The translations under genes were made by a program, and so were the position numbers. A stretch of DNA of 45,315 nucleotides from Pirellulales bacterium (lineage in GTDB: Bacteria; Planctomycetota; Planctomycetia; Pirellulales; DATAWG01): contig DASZFO010000360.1 of the NCBI GenBank assembly GCA_035939775.1, forward strand, positions 1-45,315. The letters run 5' to 3'. Every line of letters begins with the position of its first letter. Within the stretch, counting starts at the first letter, position 1. Below the pieces are notes generated by a model. The model searched no databases. It worked only from the letters and a program-made list of their open reading frames with translations, and had not been told where the DNA came from. Shown one piece after another: positions 25,927-34,780 of this stretch.

Positions 25927-26760
25927 CTACGCGGCCGCGTCGATCACGCCGAGTTCGTGATGGATCGATTCGACAGTTTCGGCGTCGATGAGAGGGGTTT
26001 GGCGGGCCGCCCCAGCCACCAGCGCCAGGCTGGCCAATTGGTTCACGCGGCGCGGAATACCCTCCGAGAGAGCGTGCAGACGGATCATCGCCTCTTCGGA
26101 GAAGGCGGAGGTCTTCCGCCCCGCCTGGGCCAACGACCAACTGAGATAACCCAGCGTATCGGGCTCTTCCCAAGGCTCGACGTCGATCCGCAGCTCGGCC
26201 AGTTCCAGCAGACGCGTCTCGAGTGCGGCGGCGCGGCCGGTCGCCAGCGCCAAGACCACCGTCAGCCGCGAGTGCGCTCCCCGATCCGCTTCCGCCAACC
26301 GAGCGACGTGCTCGAGCACTTCGCGCGACCCGTCATGGGCGTCGTCCAAGAGGATGATCGTTTCCAAGTGCTGATAGCGGTTTTCGGTCAGCCGATCCAG
26401 TACGCCGCGCCACAAGCGGAACGCATCGTCGCGGCCGTCGGGATTCAATCCCAGCTCGGCCGCGATCAGCCAGAGGAATTCTCGTAGATCGGCGCCCAAC
26501 AAGCTCACATTGGCCACCTGGCTCCCGCCGCGGCGCAAATGCCGGGCGAACACTTCCAGTAGCATCGACTTGCCTGTGCCCGATTCGCCGATCAGCAGCC
26601 CGAGCCGCTGCCTCTCCTCGACGAGAAAGTGCAGCCGGGCGAGCGCCTCTTCGTGCGTCGGGCTTTCAAAAAAGAACCGCGGATCCAAGCCGCCGCGAAA
26701 GGGCGTTTCGCGAAGACCCCAATGCGCGCGATACGTCGGACTGGGCGCCGATGCGTTCAT
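25927..26760 (-). CDS. ExeA/TniB-like AAA ATPase
   Basis: A 277-residue AAA-type ATPase. The N-terminus YRAHWGLRETPFRGGLDPRF is the ExeA/GspA-type entry sequence. Walker A is GESGTGKS (58-65) and Walker B is IILLDDAH (135-142). The arginine-rich C-terminal lid ends with GIPRRVNQLASLALVAGA. Relatives assist type II secretion, MSHA pili or transposition. No peptidoglycan-binding or transposase domain is attached, and no transposase is adjacent. With pilT and a PilB-like gene in the same window, a secretion or pilus role is a guess. Confidence 0.85.
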   Translation of the reverse strand: MNASAPSPTYRAHWGLRETPFRGGLDPRFFFESPTHEEALARLHFLVEERQRLGLLIGESGTGKSMLLEVFARHLRRGGSQVANVSLLGADLREFLWLIAAELGLNPDGRDDAFRLWRGVLDRLTENRYQHLETIILLDDAHDGSREVLEHVARLAEADRGAHSRLTVVLALATGRAAALETRLLELAELRIDVEPWEEPDTLGYLSWSLAQAGRKTSAFSEEAMIRLHALSEGIPRRVNQLASLALVAGAARQTPLIDAETVESIHHELGVIDAAA

Positions 26761-26826
26761 TATTGAGAATCCAAAGCTGAGAAGTGCTTTAGAGACATGA
26801 CCGATTCCTAACTTTTGAATGATCGG

Positions 26827-26832
26827 TATAAT
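26827..26832 (+). promoter_or_regulatory. Possible -10 element upstream of rsmE
   Basis: TATAAT on the plus strand in the 197-base space between the divergent ExeA-like and rsmE genes. No convincing -35 was found at the right distance. Confidence 0.3.
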
Positions 26833-26907
26833 CGGGACGCGACTTGAAGCTAGTAGACTGTCAGGGGCGAGTTCGCCGGTTCGTCGCGGATGCTGCTAGC
26901 GTCTGCA

Positions 26908-26926
26908 CCGACGCTGGCAGCGTCGG
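26908..26926. repeat. Short dispersed palindrome, family C copy 2
   Basis: CCGACGCTGGCAGCGTCGG, identical to 8464-8482, followed by GGCCAC. It lies just before the chosen rsmE start and would be translated if an upstream ATG (26844) were used. Confidence 0.7.
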
Positions 26927-26957
26927 CCACAAGCTTTTCCACAAGGGCCCTGCTTGC

Positions 26958-27698
26958 TTGCCCGACCGCTTCTTCCACCCTTCGCTCGCCGGTCACGGTT
27001 CCATTTCCATCGAGGGAACCGAAGCCCATCACTTGATTCACGTCTTGCGGGCGAAGCCGGGGCTCGAGGTGATTCTGTTCGATGGTAGTGGCGCCGAGTT
27101 TTTGGCGCGGGTCGAGCGAGTCGAGCGTTCGACCGTGCGGCTGGCGGTGGTGGAGAGCCGCGAAGTGGATCGAGAGTTGCCAGTGAGCGTTACGCTTGGC
27201 GTCGCGCTTCCCAAAGGAGACCGGCAGCGATGGCTGGTCGAGAAAGCGACCGAGTTGGGCATCACCCGCCTGACGCCGCTCGTGACGGCCCGCGGCGTGG
27301 CGCAGCCGACGCGGGAAACGCTGCGGCGACTCGAGCGAGCGGTGATCGAAGCGTCGAAACAATGCGGGCGAAATCGGCTGATGCAGATCGCTGTGCCGGT
27401 TTGCTGGAGCGACTTTCTGCTGGCCGCCGGCAGCGCGACCAAACTTTTCGCCGATCCTGGTGGATCGGCGCTCTCGATCGACCTGCTCTCTCAGTTTAGC
27501 GCCGCCCTCGAGATCCTTCTGGCGATCGGTCCCGAAGGAGGCCTAACCGACGCGGAAGTAGACGAAGCCGTTGGCACCGGCTGGCAGGCAGTCGATCTCG
27601 GCCGCCGCATCCTCCGTATCGAAACGGCCGCCATCGCGCTCGTGGCCGCCGTCACATTGCCGATCCCTCGTCCCTCGCCCCTCGTCCCCGGCGCCTAG
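26958..27698 (+). CDS. rsmE: 16S rRNA (uracil1498-N3)-methyltransferase RsmE
   Basis: A 246-residue SPOUT-class enzyme that methylates N3 of U1498 in the 30S subunit using SAM. The start is placed at TTG 26958, giving LPDRFFHPSL, which matches the family M-x-RFF. An ATG at 26844 would add 38 residues encoded partly by a dispersed palindrome. EGTEAHHLIHVLRAKPG, LVEKATELGITRLTPLV and ASKQCGRNRLMQI are RsmE hallmarks. The trefoil knot is IGPEGGLTDAEVDEA and DLGRRILRIETAAIALVAAV. The TAG stop overlaps the desaturase stop on the other strand as CTAG. Confidence 0.9.
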   Translation: MPDRFFHPSLAGHGSISIEGTEAHHLIHVLRAKPGLEVILFDGSGAEFLARVERVERSTVRLAVVESREVDRELPVSVTLGVALPKGDRQRWLVEKATELGITRLTPLVTARGVAQPTRETLRRLERAVIEASKQCGRNRLMQIAVPVCWSDFLLAAGSATKLFADPGGSALSIDLLSQFSAALEILLAIGPEGGLTDAEVDEAVGTGWQAVDLGRRILRIETAAIALVAAVTLPIPRPSPLVPGA

Positions 27699-28798
27699 CG
27701 AGCCATTTCCGGCTCTTCGGTGGCGGCTTGGATCGTCTGCGAGCTAGTCGGCTCGCCAGCCCAGTTGGTCCAGCGATGGGCGCGATAGTCGTAGAGCTGA
27801 CAGACACTCAGCATATAACGGAACGAACGCCAACTGAATTTGTGCTCGACCACGTCTTCGGGAAAGGCGCGGGTGAGGCTCTCCTGGGCCTCGGCCAAAT
27901 GATACAGCGGAATCCGTGGATCGGCATGATGCGCCGTGTGCTCCATGATGTTGTGGATGATCCAGTTGATCGGCCCCGGAAACTGCACGTGCGCCGTGCC
28001 TTGAATCTGTCCCTTGTAAAACGTCCATTCTTGTTGATCGTCGAACCAGGGGATCCGCGGATGGGTATGGTGCAGGCAAATCAGGAACGCGATCAGCCAA
28101 TTCCAAATCGCGAACGGCAGCCATTGGCCGAAGAAGAGCGACTCGACCAACGGGCTCGAGCTTCCGAACCACCGCGGGGCGAGAATCAAAAAGGCCGTTT
28201 GCGCGGCGATGAAGGCAACCACCAGCAAGCAATCGCCAACGAAGCGCGGCATGTTCATGCGGCCGCGGAATTGCCGCCCGGGGAAAATCGTCCGCCGCAG
28301 GTACACGTCAAAGAAATAGTAAGCGCCCAATCCGAGCGGTGTGCGATAGAAGCGCTGCATTGCCCGGCGCCACGCGGGCAGCCGATCGTAATCCTCTTTG
28401 GTGAGCGGCGCCCAGGCGTAATCCTTCTGCCGCAGATTCGTCCAGGCGTGATGGACGTGATTGTGGGCATGCTCCCAGCCGGCATACGGATGCCACGAGG
28501 GCAAGAGCGCGATGCGCCCGAGAATCGCATTGAGCCGCGCCGACGGAGTCAGCGCTCCGTGACAAGCATCATGCCCGATCACGAACAGAATCGAGAGGAA
28601 AAAGGCGTTCGCGAGCGAGAACAGCAGCTTCAGCGGCCACCAAGGCGCCGCCACCCCGGCGACCACGGCTCCCAGATACAGAGCCAGCGCTGCGCCAAAC
28701 AGCACGAGAGCATGAATGGTCGAGCGATTGCCAACACTTGCGGGCATCGTCGCGCGCACGTCCCCCGCATTCGGCCCTTTGGAACGGGATGTGGACAT
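27695..28798 (-). CDS. Membrane fatty-acid desaturase/hydroxylase
   Basis: A 367-residue di-iron membrane enzyme. Three histidine boxes are present: HDACHG (76-81), HNHVHH (112-117) and HTAHH (287-291), with a further HHTHP (243-247). Hydrophobic pairs lie near 28-75 and 190-245. The layout is of the DesA/alkane-hydroxylase-like group, which uses ferredoxin or a similar donor to insert a double bond into acyl lipids. Which carbon is oxidised cannot be read from the sequence. Stop codons overlap with rsmE. Confidence 0.92.
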   Translation of the reverse strand: MSTSRSKGPNAGDVRATMPASVGNRSTIHALVLFGAALALYLGAVVAGVAAPWWPLKLLFSLANAFFLSILFVIGHDACHGALTPSARLNAILGRIALLPSWHPYAGWEHAHNHVHHAWTNLRQKDYAWAPLTKEDYDRLPAWRRAMQRFYRTPLGLGAYYFFDVYLRRTIFPGRQFRGRMNMPRFVGDCLLVVAFIAAQTAFLILAPRWFGSSSPLVESLFFGQWLPFAIWNWLIAFLICLHHTHPRIPWFDDQQEWTFYKGQIQGTAHVQFPGPINWIIHNIMEHTAHHADPRIPLYHLAEAQESLTRAFPEDVVEHKFSWRSFRYMLSVCQLYDYRAHRWTNWAGEPTSSQTIQAATEEPEMAR

Positions 28799-28920
28799 AA
28801 CAAGACCTTCAATCGACGCTGCACGGAATGACCGGCGCGATTGCTTCCGGGCAATCCTGAACCATCAATACTAGTCGGTTTCGCCTGGGTTTTGAAGTGA
28901 CTGAAATCGGCGGGCGTGGC

Positions 28921-29112
28921 TTAGATCGCATTCGGCGGCAATTGCCACGCGAACGTAGTCTCTTTTCCGCAGACCTTACAGCGAAAGTGTGCCAGGCCGC
29001 CGAGCATCGGATGCCGTTCCGTTCGCGTGAGTTCAAGGGCGAACCACTTGCCGCATGCTGGGCATGGGCGCAGGAATCCGGGACGAGGCGGCCGAGCAAG
29101 TATTCTGTCCAT
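28921..29112 (-). CDS. Small zinc-ribbon protein
   Basis: A 63-residue frame with two CxxC pairs, CPACGKW near 17-23 and CKVCGKETT near 45-53. These are typical of a zinc ribbon. The middle LELTRTERHPMLGGLAHF is polar. No family was recognised. The codon pattern and intact cysteines support it, but it is short and lies alone between the desaturase and membrane genes. Confidence 0.5.
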   Translation of the reverse strand: MDRILARPPRPGFLRPCPACGKWFALELTRTERHPMLGGLAHFRCKVCGKETTFAWQLPPNAI

Positions 29113-29173
29113 AGGTTCCCGGTCTAAAGCAACCGAATGGAAACTGGCTTAACCAATCTGGTCGCCCGCGTTG

Positions 29174-29851
29174 TTATTTCTCGCCACGAATGCTCAGGCC
29201 GTTAGCTGTGAGATGCTTGCGGAATATGACGAGAAATTGCAGCGCCAAAATCAATGCCAAGCCGAGCGCCAACCACCAAGGCACCTTTGAGTGAATCGCT
29301 AAGATCGTGGGAAAGATCACCGCAAATGCCAGCAAGGCCATCAACTGCACGTTTCGCGGGAGAGGCCGATTGGCCCTGGCCCACCATCCAGTTGCAATTG
29401 AAGGCGCGCCGTTGCTAACCCCGCCATCGTCGCTCAATTCGAAATCCGCAAAAATCTCACCGTAATCCATTGCGAGGTCCACGACGAAGATGGTTATTTT
29501 CGCCGTCACGAGGCCCAAGAACGAAGCCGCCAGCCCAGCCAACGGTCCGCAAGCGAGACCCACGACTATCGCCCCCGCGAAAAGCCAGGAAAACGCAGGA
29601 ATCGAGACGGCCACGAACAAGGGCGTTGAAAGTTTCGGATTCAACGGCGATTGCGTTCCCGCTAAGGCTGCATCGCGCTTTCCCCGTCGCGCACAGCGGG
29701 CGAGCGCGCTTGTCCACACCGCCGTCCACCAGATCGGCAAAACCAGCGCCAATGAACCCGATGTCTTCAGCAGGAACACAACGCAGGCGATGATGGCCAA
29801 GTACGCTAGAAAGCTCCGAAACCAACGCCAGATTCTCGATTTTCGGTCCAT
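29174..29851 (-). CDS. Membrane protein of unknown function
   Basis: A 225-residue protein with about five or six hydrophobic helices, for example near 12-35, 70-95, 100-122 and 175-212. A polar loop of about 40 residues (FADFELSDDGGVSNGAPS and what follows) lies between the last two pairs. ATG 29851 is preceded by TTAGGAGC at good SD spacing; an upstream start six codons earlier is less likely. It follows the next membrane gene by 10 bases, and the two form a unit. No family was recognised. Confidence 0.6.
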   Translation of the reverse strand: MDRKSRIWRWFRSFLAYLAIIACVVFLLKTSGSLALVLPIWWTAVWTSALARCARRGKRDAALAGTQSPLNPKLSTPLFVAVSIPAFSWLFAGAIVVGLACGPLAGLAASFLGLVTAKITIFVVDLAMDYGEIFADFELSDDGGVSNGAPSIATGWWARANRPLPRNVQLMALLAFAVIFPTILAIHSKVPWWLALGLALILALQFLVIFRKHLTANGLSIRGEK

Positions 29852-29861
29852 CACTTCGCTC

Positions 29862-30323
29862 CTAACCACGGCCGCGCAAAGCGAAGAGTAGTGCGAAGTA
29901 TAGCGCCGCGTCCAAGCCGACTCCGACAGGACACGCTACCGAAATAAAAATGGACCGCGCCGGCATCTTGTCGCGCCACCGCCGCACAAGCACCCAGCCA
30001 ACCAGCAAGACACAAACGAACGGCAATACTTGAAAAACGGCGATGACGCCGGCGAGCCAGAGAAGCTGCCAGATCAGCCAGAACGGTGATTCGATTCGAA
30101 GCCATGCGAGAAACACAAGCCCGATAACTGACACTCCCGCGAGGATCGCGCATAAATACAAAAATGACCTCGCAGCAGCCCAGCACAAATCCGGTTTTGG
30201 GTCCGGTCGCAATCCGTCTCGAATCCGCAAAACCGCGGTTCCAATGCCGAGCCAGACGATCACCGATGCCCAGGTGATCACGACGTCAATCGGGCTCGAA
30301 AACAACGCACTGTATGGGTTCAT
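29862..30323 (-). CDS. Membrane protein with NPY N-terminus
   Basis: A 153-residue protein beginning MNPYSALFSSPIDVVITW; the NPY start is shared with many planctomycete membrane proteins. About four helices follow (near 12-30, 50-72, 78-95 and 98-118) and a C-terminal helix ends LFALRGRG. The start is chosen for the upstream AAGGA; a frame 14 residues longer is possible. It is the first of a two-gene unit with the 225-residue protein. Function unknown. Confidence 0.6.
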   Translation of the reverse strand: MNPYSALFSSPIDVVITWASVIVWLGIGTAVLRIRDGLRPDPKPDLCWAAARSFLYLCAILAGVSVIGLVFLAWLRIESPFWLIWQLLWLAGVIAVFQVLPFVCVLLVGWVLVRRWRDKMPARSIFISVACPVGVGLDAALYFALLFALRGRG

Positions 30324-30431
30324 CTTGCCGTCCTTCGGGCGGTTCGGTTTGCTCGGCCGCATCAAACGGCGCCACCATCCCGCCGCAAGCGGCGGGGCTA
30401 ACGAACGATCTTTGACCTCCCAGCCCGGTCT

Positions 30432-30935
30432 CTAATGCTTGACCACGCGGCCGTAGAGTTCGCCGCGGTGGTTGCCGCCGCTCCACATGCCGGCGAAGCT
30501 GCCGTCGTAGATCAGCACTCGGGCGGAGAATGTGCCGAATCCCGGCACCGGGGCCTTGTCGAGCGTGATCACCGGCGTGTCGCCCGCCCAGCGCACGGCC
30601 AGCGGGATCGGGATCGTTAGATCGTGGTCGCCGTATTTGATCTGCGCTTCGAAGAGCCAGAGGTCATCGCCGAGTTTCGACACCTTATTGATCACGTACT
30701 TCGATTCGCGCGGCTTCGCTTCGTCGCCGGGCGTTTCCGTGAAGAAGCCGTCGAGCGTCGCGCCCGTGAGAGTTTCGGAAAACTTCTTTTCAAGATCGGC
30801 TTTGTCGGGGACCTTGTTGGCCGCCTGCGGGGCGGCGGGTTTATCGCCCGGTGCGTCCGCGGCACAGGCCAGCGAGGAACCGATGACGGCCGCCAATGCG
30901 GCTGCAATCGCGAGCAGAATGATAATGCGTTTCAT
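30432..30935 (-). CDS. Secreted protein of unknown function
   Basis: A 167-residue protein with a signal peptide to about residue 26 (SLACAADAP). The mature part is beta-rich: ETLTGATLDGFFTETPGD, KLGDDLWLFEAQIKYGDHD, PIPLAVRWAGDTPVITLD and GFGTFSARVLIYDGSFAGMW. It ends in a GGNHRGELYGRVVKH motif. ATG 30935 is preceded by GGAGG; an ATG six codons earlier is possible. It resembles small planctomycete exported proteins of unknown role and is single-gene. Confidence 0.65.
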   Translation of the reverse strand: MKRIIILLAIAAALAAVIGSSLACAADAPGDKPAAPQAANKVPDKADLEKKFSETLTGATLDGFFTETPGDEAKPRESKYVINKVSKLGDDLWLFEAQIKYGDHDLTIPIPLAVRWAGDTPVITLDKAPVPGFGTFSARVLIYDGSFAGMWSGGNHRGELYGRVVKH

Positions 30936-30963
30936 AGCATCCTCCGTTTCCAAGTAGTCGCCA

Positions 30964-31061
30964 GAAGCAGTTCCAAAACCCCGGGGACTGTCCCCATTTT
31001 ACGCAGTCTTCGGAGTAAAACGGGGACTGTCCCCTTCTCCCGGCGGTTTTGGAGCTGCTTC
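30964..31061. repeat. Dispersed palindrome, family A copy 4
   Basis: Outer arms GAAGCAGTTCCAAAACC and GGTTTTGGAGCTGCTTC. Inner arms CGGGGACTGTCCCC occur on both sides, and the loop carries GCAGTCTTCGGAGT. Its right end abuts the stop codon of the downstream isomerase gene. Confidence 0.85.
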
Positions 31062-31843
31062 TACAAACTCCGCAAGTATTCTACCGCGGCGCCGATCTCG
31101 ACCAGCGGATCGTCGGCCGTCCGCCGCTGAATCGTAAGATACCCACGATAATTGTGTTCTTCCAGCTTCCCCAGCAGATTCGGGAAATCCGCGACGCCGC
31201 GCCCCAGGGCTGTTTCCACGCCACGGCCGCGGGCCAAATCGCGGACGGCATCGGTCGCGTGCACGTGCAGGATGTGCGGCCCCAGCGCGTCGATCGCCTC
31301 CGGCGGAGAAAAGCCGTTCACGATCAGATTCGCTGGATCGAGATCGACCCCCAGCGATCCGCCCGGCAGCGCGGCGATCAGGCGGGCCAAATCCGGGCCG
31401 CTCTCCGTTCCGGTCTGAGCAGCCAATTGTGCGCCGGCCCGATGCGCGAATCGTCCCAAGTCGCTGAGCACCTCGATAAGCTGACTCCATTGGGATCCCG
31501 TCGGTTCGGCGGGAACTCGCCCCACGTGGTTGACGACGACTGAAGCGCCGAGCTGGTAGGCCAGCTTGATCGCGTCCTTCGTGCCGGCGATTCGTTCCTC
31601 GATATCCTCCGCGACATCGTAACCGCGGCGAGTGGGAAAGCTGACCGCCGCGACCCGCAGGCTGTAATCCTCGAGCAGCTTGCGAATCTGGCGCAGGGCG
31701 GTTTGCGTCATCTGCGAGGGGCGCAGCTCGCCGCGGGCATCGAGTTCCACTCCCTGCGCGCCCAAGCGGTGGGCAGAAGCCAAGGCCTGCCGGAGCGGCT
31801 GCCGCAAGCTGGCGATCTGAATCCCAATCTTTAGCGCTGGCAT
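31061..31843 (-). CDS. Second TIM-barrel sugar isomerase-like protein
   Basis: A 260-residue protein of the xylose isomerase-like superfamily. The start MPALKIGIQIASLRQPLRQA and GAQGVELDARGE are typical. Candidate metal ligands lie in VVVNHVGRVP, TGTESGPDLARL, LGVDLDPANLI and LHVHATDAV. It shares only fold-level similarity with the 16378 protein, so the two are not simple duplicates. Substrate unknown. The TAG stop lies at the edge of palindrome 30964-31061. Confidence 0.85.
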   Translation of the reverse strand: MPALKIGIQIASLRQPLRQALASAHRLGAQGVELDARGELRPSQMTQTALRQIRKLLEDYSLRVAAVSFPTRRGYDVAEDIEERIAGTKDAIKLAYQLGASVVVNHVGRVPAEPTGSQWSQLIEVLSDLGRFAHRAGAQLAAQTGTESGPDLARLIAALPGGSLGVDLDPANLIVNGFSPPEAIDALGPHILHVHATDAVRDLARGRGVETALGRGVADFPNLLGKLEEHNYRGYLTIQRRTADDPLVEIGAAVEYLRSL

Positions 31844-31872
31844 GGGTTACCTAAAGGCAATTGGCGAGGATT

Positions 31873-31946
31873 GTAGGGTGTGTCGAGCGAAGCGAAGACA
31901 CACCGGGTGTGATTGGTGCGTCAGCGCTTCGCTTGACGCACCCTAC
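31873..31946. repeat. Dispersed palindrome with GTAGGGTG ends (family D)
   Basis: GTAGGGTGTGTCGAGCGAAG at the left and the near-complement GCTTCGCTTGACGCACCC with terminal TAC at the right. It lies in the 179-base gap between the divergent isomerase and large secreted gene. Nothing else is seen there. Confidence 0.7.
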
Positions 31947-32022
31947 ATCTCTAGCGCTGGCATGGGATAGGTCGATAGGTTTTCTGGCTTGTCGCTGCCG
32001 ATATGCTTCGAGAATTCCGATC

Positions 32023-34629
32023 ATGCAGACTTTGCTGACTGTTCTTATTCTAGCGGCGGGAGTCGCTGCGCCCACCGATGTTCGCTATCCGGACGCGGTG
32101 AAGGTGTTTGACTGCGACTTCGGCCCGCAATGGGACCAGCGCTTCGACCGCTGGCCGGACCGCTGGATTCGCCAGCGCTCGGCTGCCTATCCGGCGTATT
32201 TGCCGGTCCGAATTATCGACGACACGACGGCCGCCAACGGACACTGCCTGCGGATCGATCTCGACGGCGGGGCAGCCGCCATCTACAGCCCGCCGATCAA
32301 GGTCAACGCGATTTTCAGCTACGTGATCGAGGCGCGGCTGAAGACCGAGGGTCTCGTGAACGACGAAGCGCACATCAGCGTGACGTTTTACGACGGCAGG
32401 CACAAGGCGCTGGAGAAAATCGTTTCCGAGCAAGTTCGCGGAACGAGCGATTGGGTCAAGATGCGAATCGACCCGATTGCCCCCGCCCACAACGAAACCG
32501 AGTATGCCGTCGTCGGCTTGCACCTCGAGCCAACCGTGCGGGCCGACGTGCATGGCTCGGCTTCGTTCGCCGATGTTTGGGTCGGCCGCCTGCCGCGAAT
32601 GACGCTCACGACGGATCGCCGCGACAACGTCTACGTCGAGCCGGCGCGGCCGAAGGTGACCTGCACCGGCAGCGGTTTTGCCGAAGAGAACTCGCGTGTC
32701 CGGTTCGAATTGCTCGACCTTTCGGGCAGTGTCATCGCGACCGAAGAGCAACAATTGGTCGTCGCCAGAAAATCCAGCGCTCCGCGGCCGGAAGCTGATG
32801 CGGGCGAGACGGCGCGCGGAGCGGGAATCGTCGGCGCCGCGACTTGGGTTCCGCCGATGCCCGACACGGGGTTCTATCGCGTCCGCGTGCAAATGTTGGG
32901 GCGCACCGGAGTCGTGCATCAGCGCGAACTATCGCTGGCCGTCGTCCATGCGCAAGCCAACCCGGCCAGCGGCGAATTCGGCTGGACTCTCCCCGACGGC
33001 GAAGGTCCGTTGACTCTTGGCGAGTTGCCGGAGCTGCTCGGGCAGGCCGGGGTGAACTGGGTGAAATTCCCGGTCTGGACGAGCGGCCAAGACAACACCC
33101 GCGGCGACCGGCTGGTGTGGTTTGCCGAGCGGCTGCACTTCCAGCACATCGAGATGGTCGGCTTGCTGCACCAGCCGCCGCCGGACGTGCGGAAGCGGCT
33201 AGGCGATGCCGACCGCCCTCCGGCCGCGCAGGTCTTCTCCACCGAGAAGGAGTTGTGGTATCCGTCGCTCGAGCCGGTGCTGACTTCGCTCTCGCTGAAG
33301 GTGCGGTGGTGGCAGTTGGGGTCGGACAAAGACACCAGCTTCGTTGGTTATCCCAACGCGACCGAGAAAGTGACGCAAATGCGGAAGCTCGCGGCCCGCT
33401 TCGGCCAACAGGTGTCTATCGGCATCGGTTGGTCGTGGTTGCACGAATTGCCGAGCCAGCCGCAGGCCTGGGATTTTGTCGCGCTCTCCTCCGATCCGCC
33501 GCTCACCTGGGAAGAGCAATCGACCTATTTGAAGCTCTCCGCCGGCGCGAAGACGCGCCGCTGGGTCGTGCTTGAGCCGTTGCCAAAGGACGATTACTCG
33601 GCCGAGATCCGCGCCGGCGACCTCGCCCGCCGAATGCTCTCGGCTAAGATCGAAGGGGCCGACGGGATTTTCGCCCCCGAAGTGTTCAGCACAACCCGCG
33701 GCTTGATGAACGACGACGGCACGGCTGGCGAATTGCTGCTCCCCTGGCGGACGACGGCGCTGGCCCTGGCCGGGGCCACGTATCTCGGCAGCATCAATCT
33801 GCCCAACGGCAGCGTCAATCACGTTTTCGACCGGAACGGCGAGATCGTGATCGTCCTCTGGAACGATCGCCCCACGGAAGAGCGAGTTTATCTCGGCGAC
33901 GACGTGCGGCAGATGGACCTTTGGGGCCGCGCGACGAAACCACCCACCGACAAATCGGAGCAGGTGATCCAAGTCGGCACGCTGCCGGTCTTCATCACCG
34001 GGTTGAATGCGCCCGCGCTGCGCTGGCGGATGTCGGTCAAGCTGGCCGAGACGCAATGGCCGAGCGTATTCGGAATCACGCACGGCAATTCCTTGATCGT
34101 GAAAAACTCGTTTGGCCAGGGGATCAGCGGACAAATCAAGATTGTCACTCCCGAAGGCTGGCGGATCGCGCCTCCTGAAGTGGGTTTCAAGCTGGCTTCG
34201 GGCGAAACGCTAAACCAACCGTTCGACGTGGTCCTGCCGCTCGACGCTGCCACGGGACGGCAAGATATCCGCTTCGATTTCGACATCATGGCCGACCGCC
34301 GTTACCAGTTCAACGTTCGGCGAGAAATCGACGTGGGGCTGGATGACGTGATGATCGCGGCCAGCACGCGGCTGAACGATCAAGGGGAGTTGGAAATCGA
34401 GCAGCGGCTCACCAATGAGACCGACAACGTCGTCAGCTTCAAATGCTTTCTCTACGCCCCCGACCGATTGCCGATCGTCACCCAAGTGGTCGAGCAAGGC
34501 CGCGGGACCGACACCAAGAACTATCGCATTCCCAACGGAGCGGAACTCGTCGGCAAGACGCTGCTCTTGCGGGCCGACGAAATCGCCGGCCAGCGGATTA
34601 TCAACTGTCGGTTCACGGCGCAACCTTAG
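32023..34629 (+). CDS. Large secreted beta-sandwich/GH-like protein
   Basis: An 868-residue exported protein. A short signal peptide (about 1-15) is followed by a carbohydrate-binding-like sandwich (about 25-200) and an Ig-like segment. A barrel-like domain (about 320-600) resembles clan-A glycoside hydrolases: NWVKFPVWTSGQ, FAERLHFQHIEMVGLLH, KVRWWQLGSDKDTSFVGYPN, GQQVSIGIGWSWLHELP. C-terminal sandwich and NPCBM-like parts follow (IVIVLWNDRPTEERVYLGDD, and a final KNYRIPNGAELVGKT end). The usual acid/base Asn-Glu of clan-A enzymes is Ser-Asp in LGSDKD, so it may bind rather than cleave. The start is ATG 32023; longer frames run through a repeat. Confidence 0.75.
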   Translation: MQTLLTVLILAAGVAAPTDVRYPDAVKVFDCDFGPQWDQRFDRWPDRWIRQRSAAYPAYLPVRIIDDTTAANGHCLRIDLDGGAAAIYSPPIKVNAIFSYVIEARLKTEGLVNDEAHISVTFYDGRHKALEKIVSEQVRGTSDWVKMRIDPIAPAHNETEYAVVGLHLEPTVRADVHGSASFADVWVGRLPRMTLTTDRRDNVYVEPARPKVTCTGSGFAEENSRVRFELLDLSGSVIATEEQQLVVARKSSAPRPEADAGETARGAGIVGAATWVPPMPDTGFYRVRVQMLGRTGVVHQRELSLAVVHAQANPASGEFGWTLPDGEGPLTLGELPELLGQAGVNWVKFPVWTSGQDNTRGDRLVWFAERLHFQHIEMVGLLHQPPPDVRKRLGDADRPPAAQVFSTEKELWYPSLEPVLTSLSLKVRWWQLGSDKDTSFVGYPNATEKVTQMRKLAARFGQQVSIGIGWSWLHELPSQPQAWDFVALSSDPPLTWEEQSTYLKLSAGAKTRRWVVLEPLPKDDYSAEIRAGDLARRMLSAKIEGADGIFAPEVFSTTRGLMNDDGTAGELLLPWRTTALALAGATYLGSINLPNGSVNHVFDRNGEIVIVLWNDRPTEERVYLGDDVRQMDLWGRATKPPTDKSEQVIQVGTLPVFITGLNAPALRWRMSVKLAETQWPSVFGITHGNSLIVKNSFGQGISGQIKIVTPEGWRIAPPEVGFKLASGETLNQPFDVVLPLDAATGRQDIRFDFDIMADRRYQFNVRREIDVGLDDVMIAASTRLNDQGELEIEQRLTNETDNVVSFKCFLYAPDRLPIVTQVVEQGRGTDTKNYRIPNGAELVGKTLLLRADEIAGQRIINCRFTAQP

Positions 34630-34671
34630 GAAGGGACTCGGGGCTAGGGGCTGGGAACGAAGGAGACGTGG

Positions 34672-34690
34672 CCGACGCTGCCAGCGTCGG
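34672..34690. repeat. Short dispersed palindrome, family C copy 3
   Basis: CCGACGCTGCCAGCGTCGG, the complement form of 8464 and 26908, preceded by GTGG. A degenerate GGGACTCGGGGCTAGGGG run lies just before it at 34632-34657. Confidence 0.65.
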
Positions 34691-34780
34691 CGATGACTAC
34701 ATCGCTGCGTTTATCTCCGCGGTCTCAGCGCCCTCCGCGTTTCAAACTCCGGGCTCAAGCCTTATCTGAGCGGCTGACCG

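Noticed and set aside
25927-26760. Transposon TniB as the firm name for the ATPase
   Set aside because: No transposase, terminal repeats or TniA-like gene are adjacent, so only an ExeA/TniB-like name is justified.
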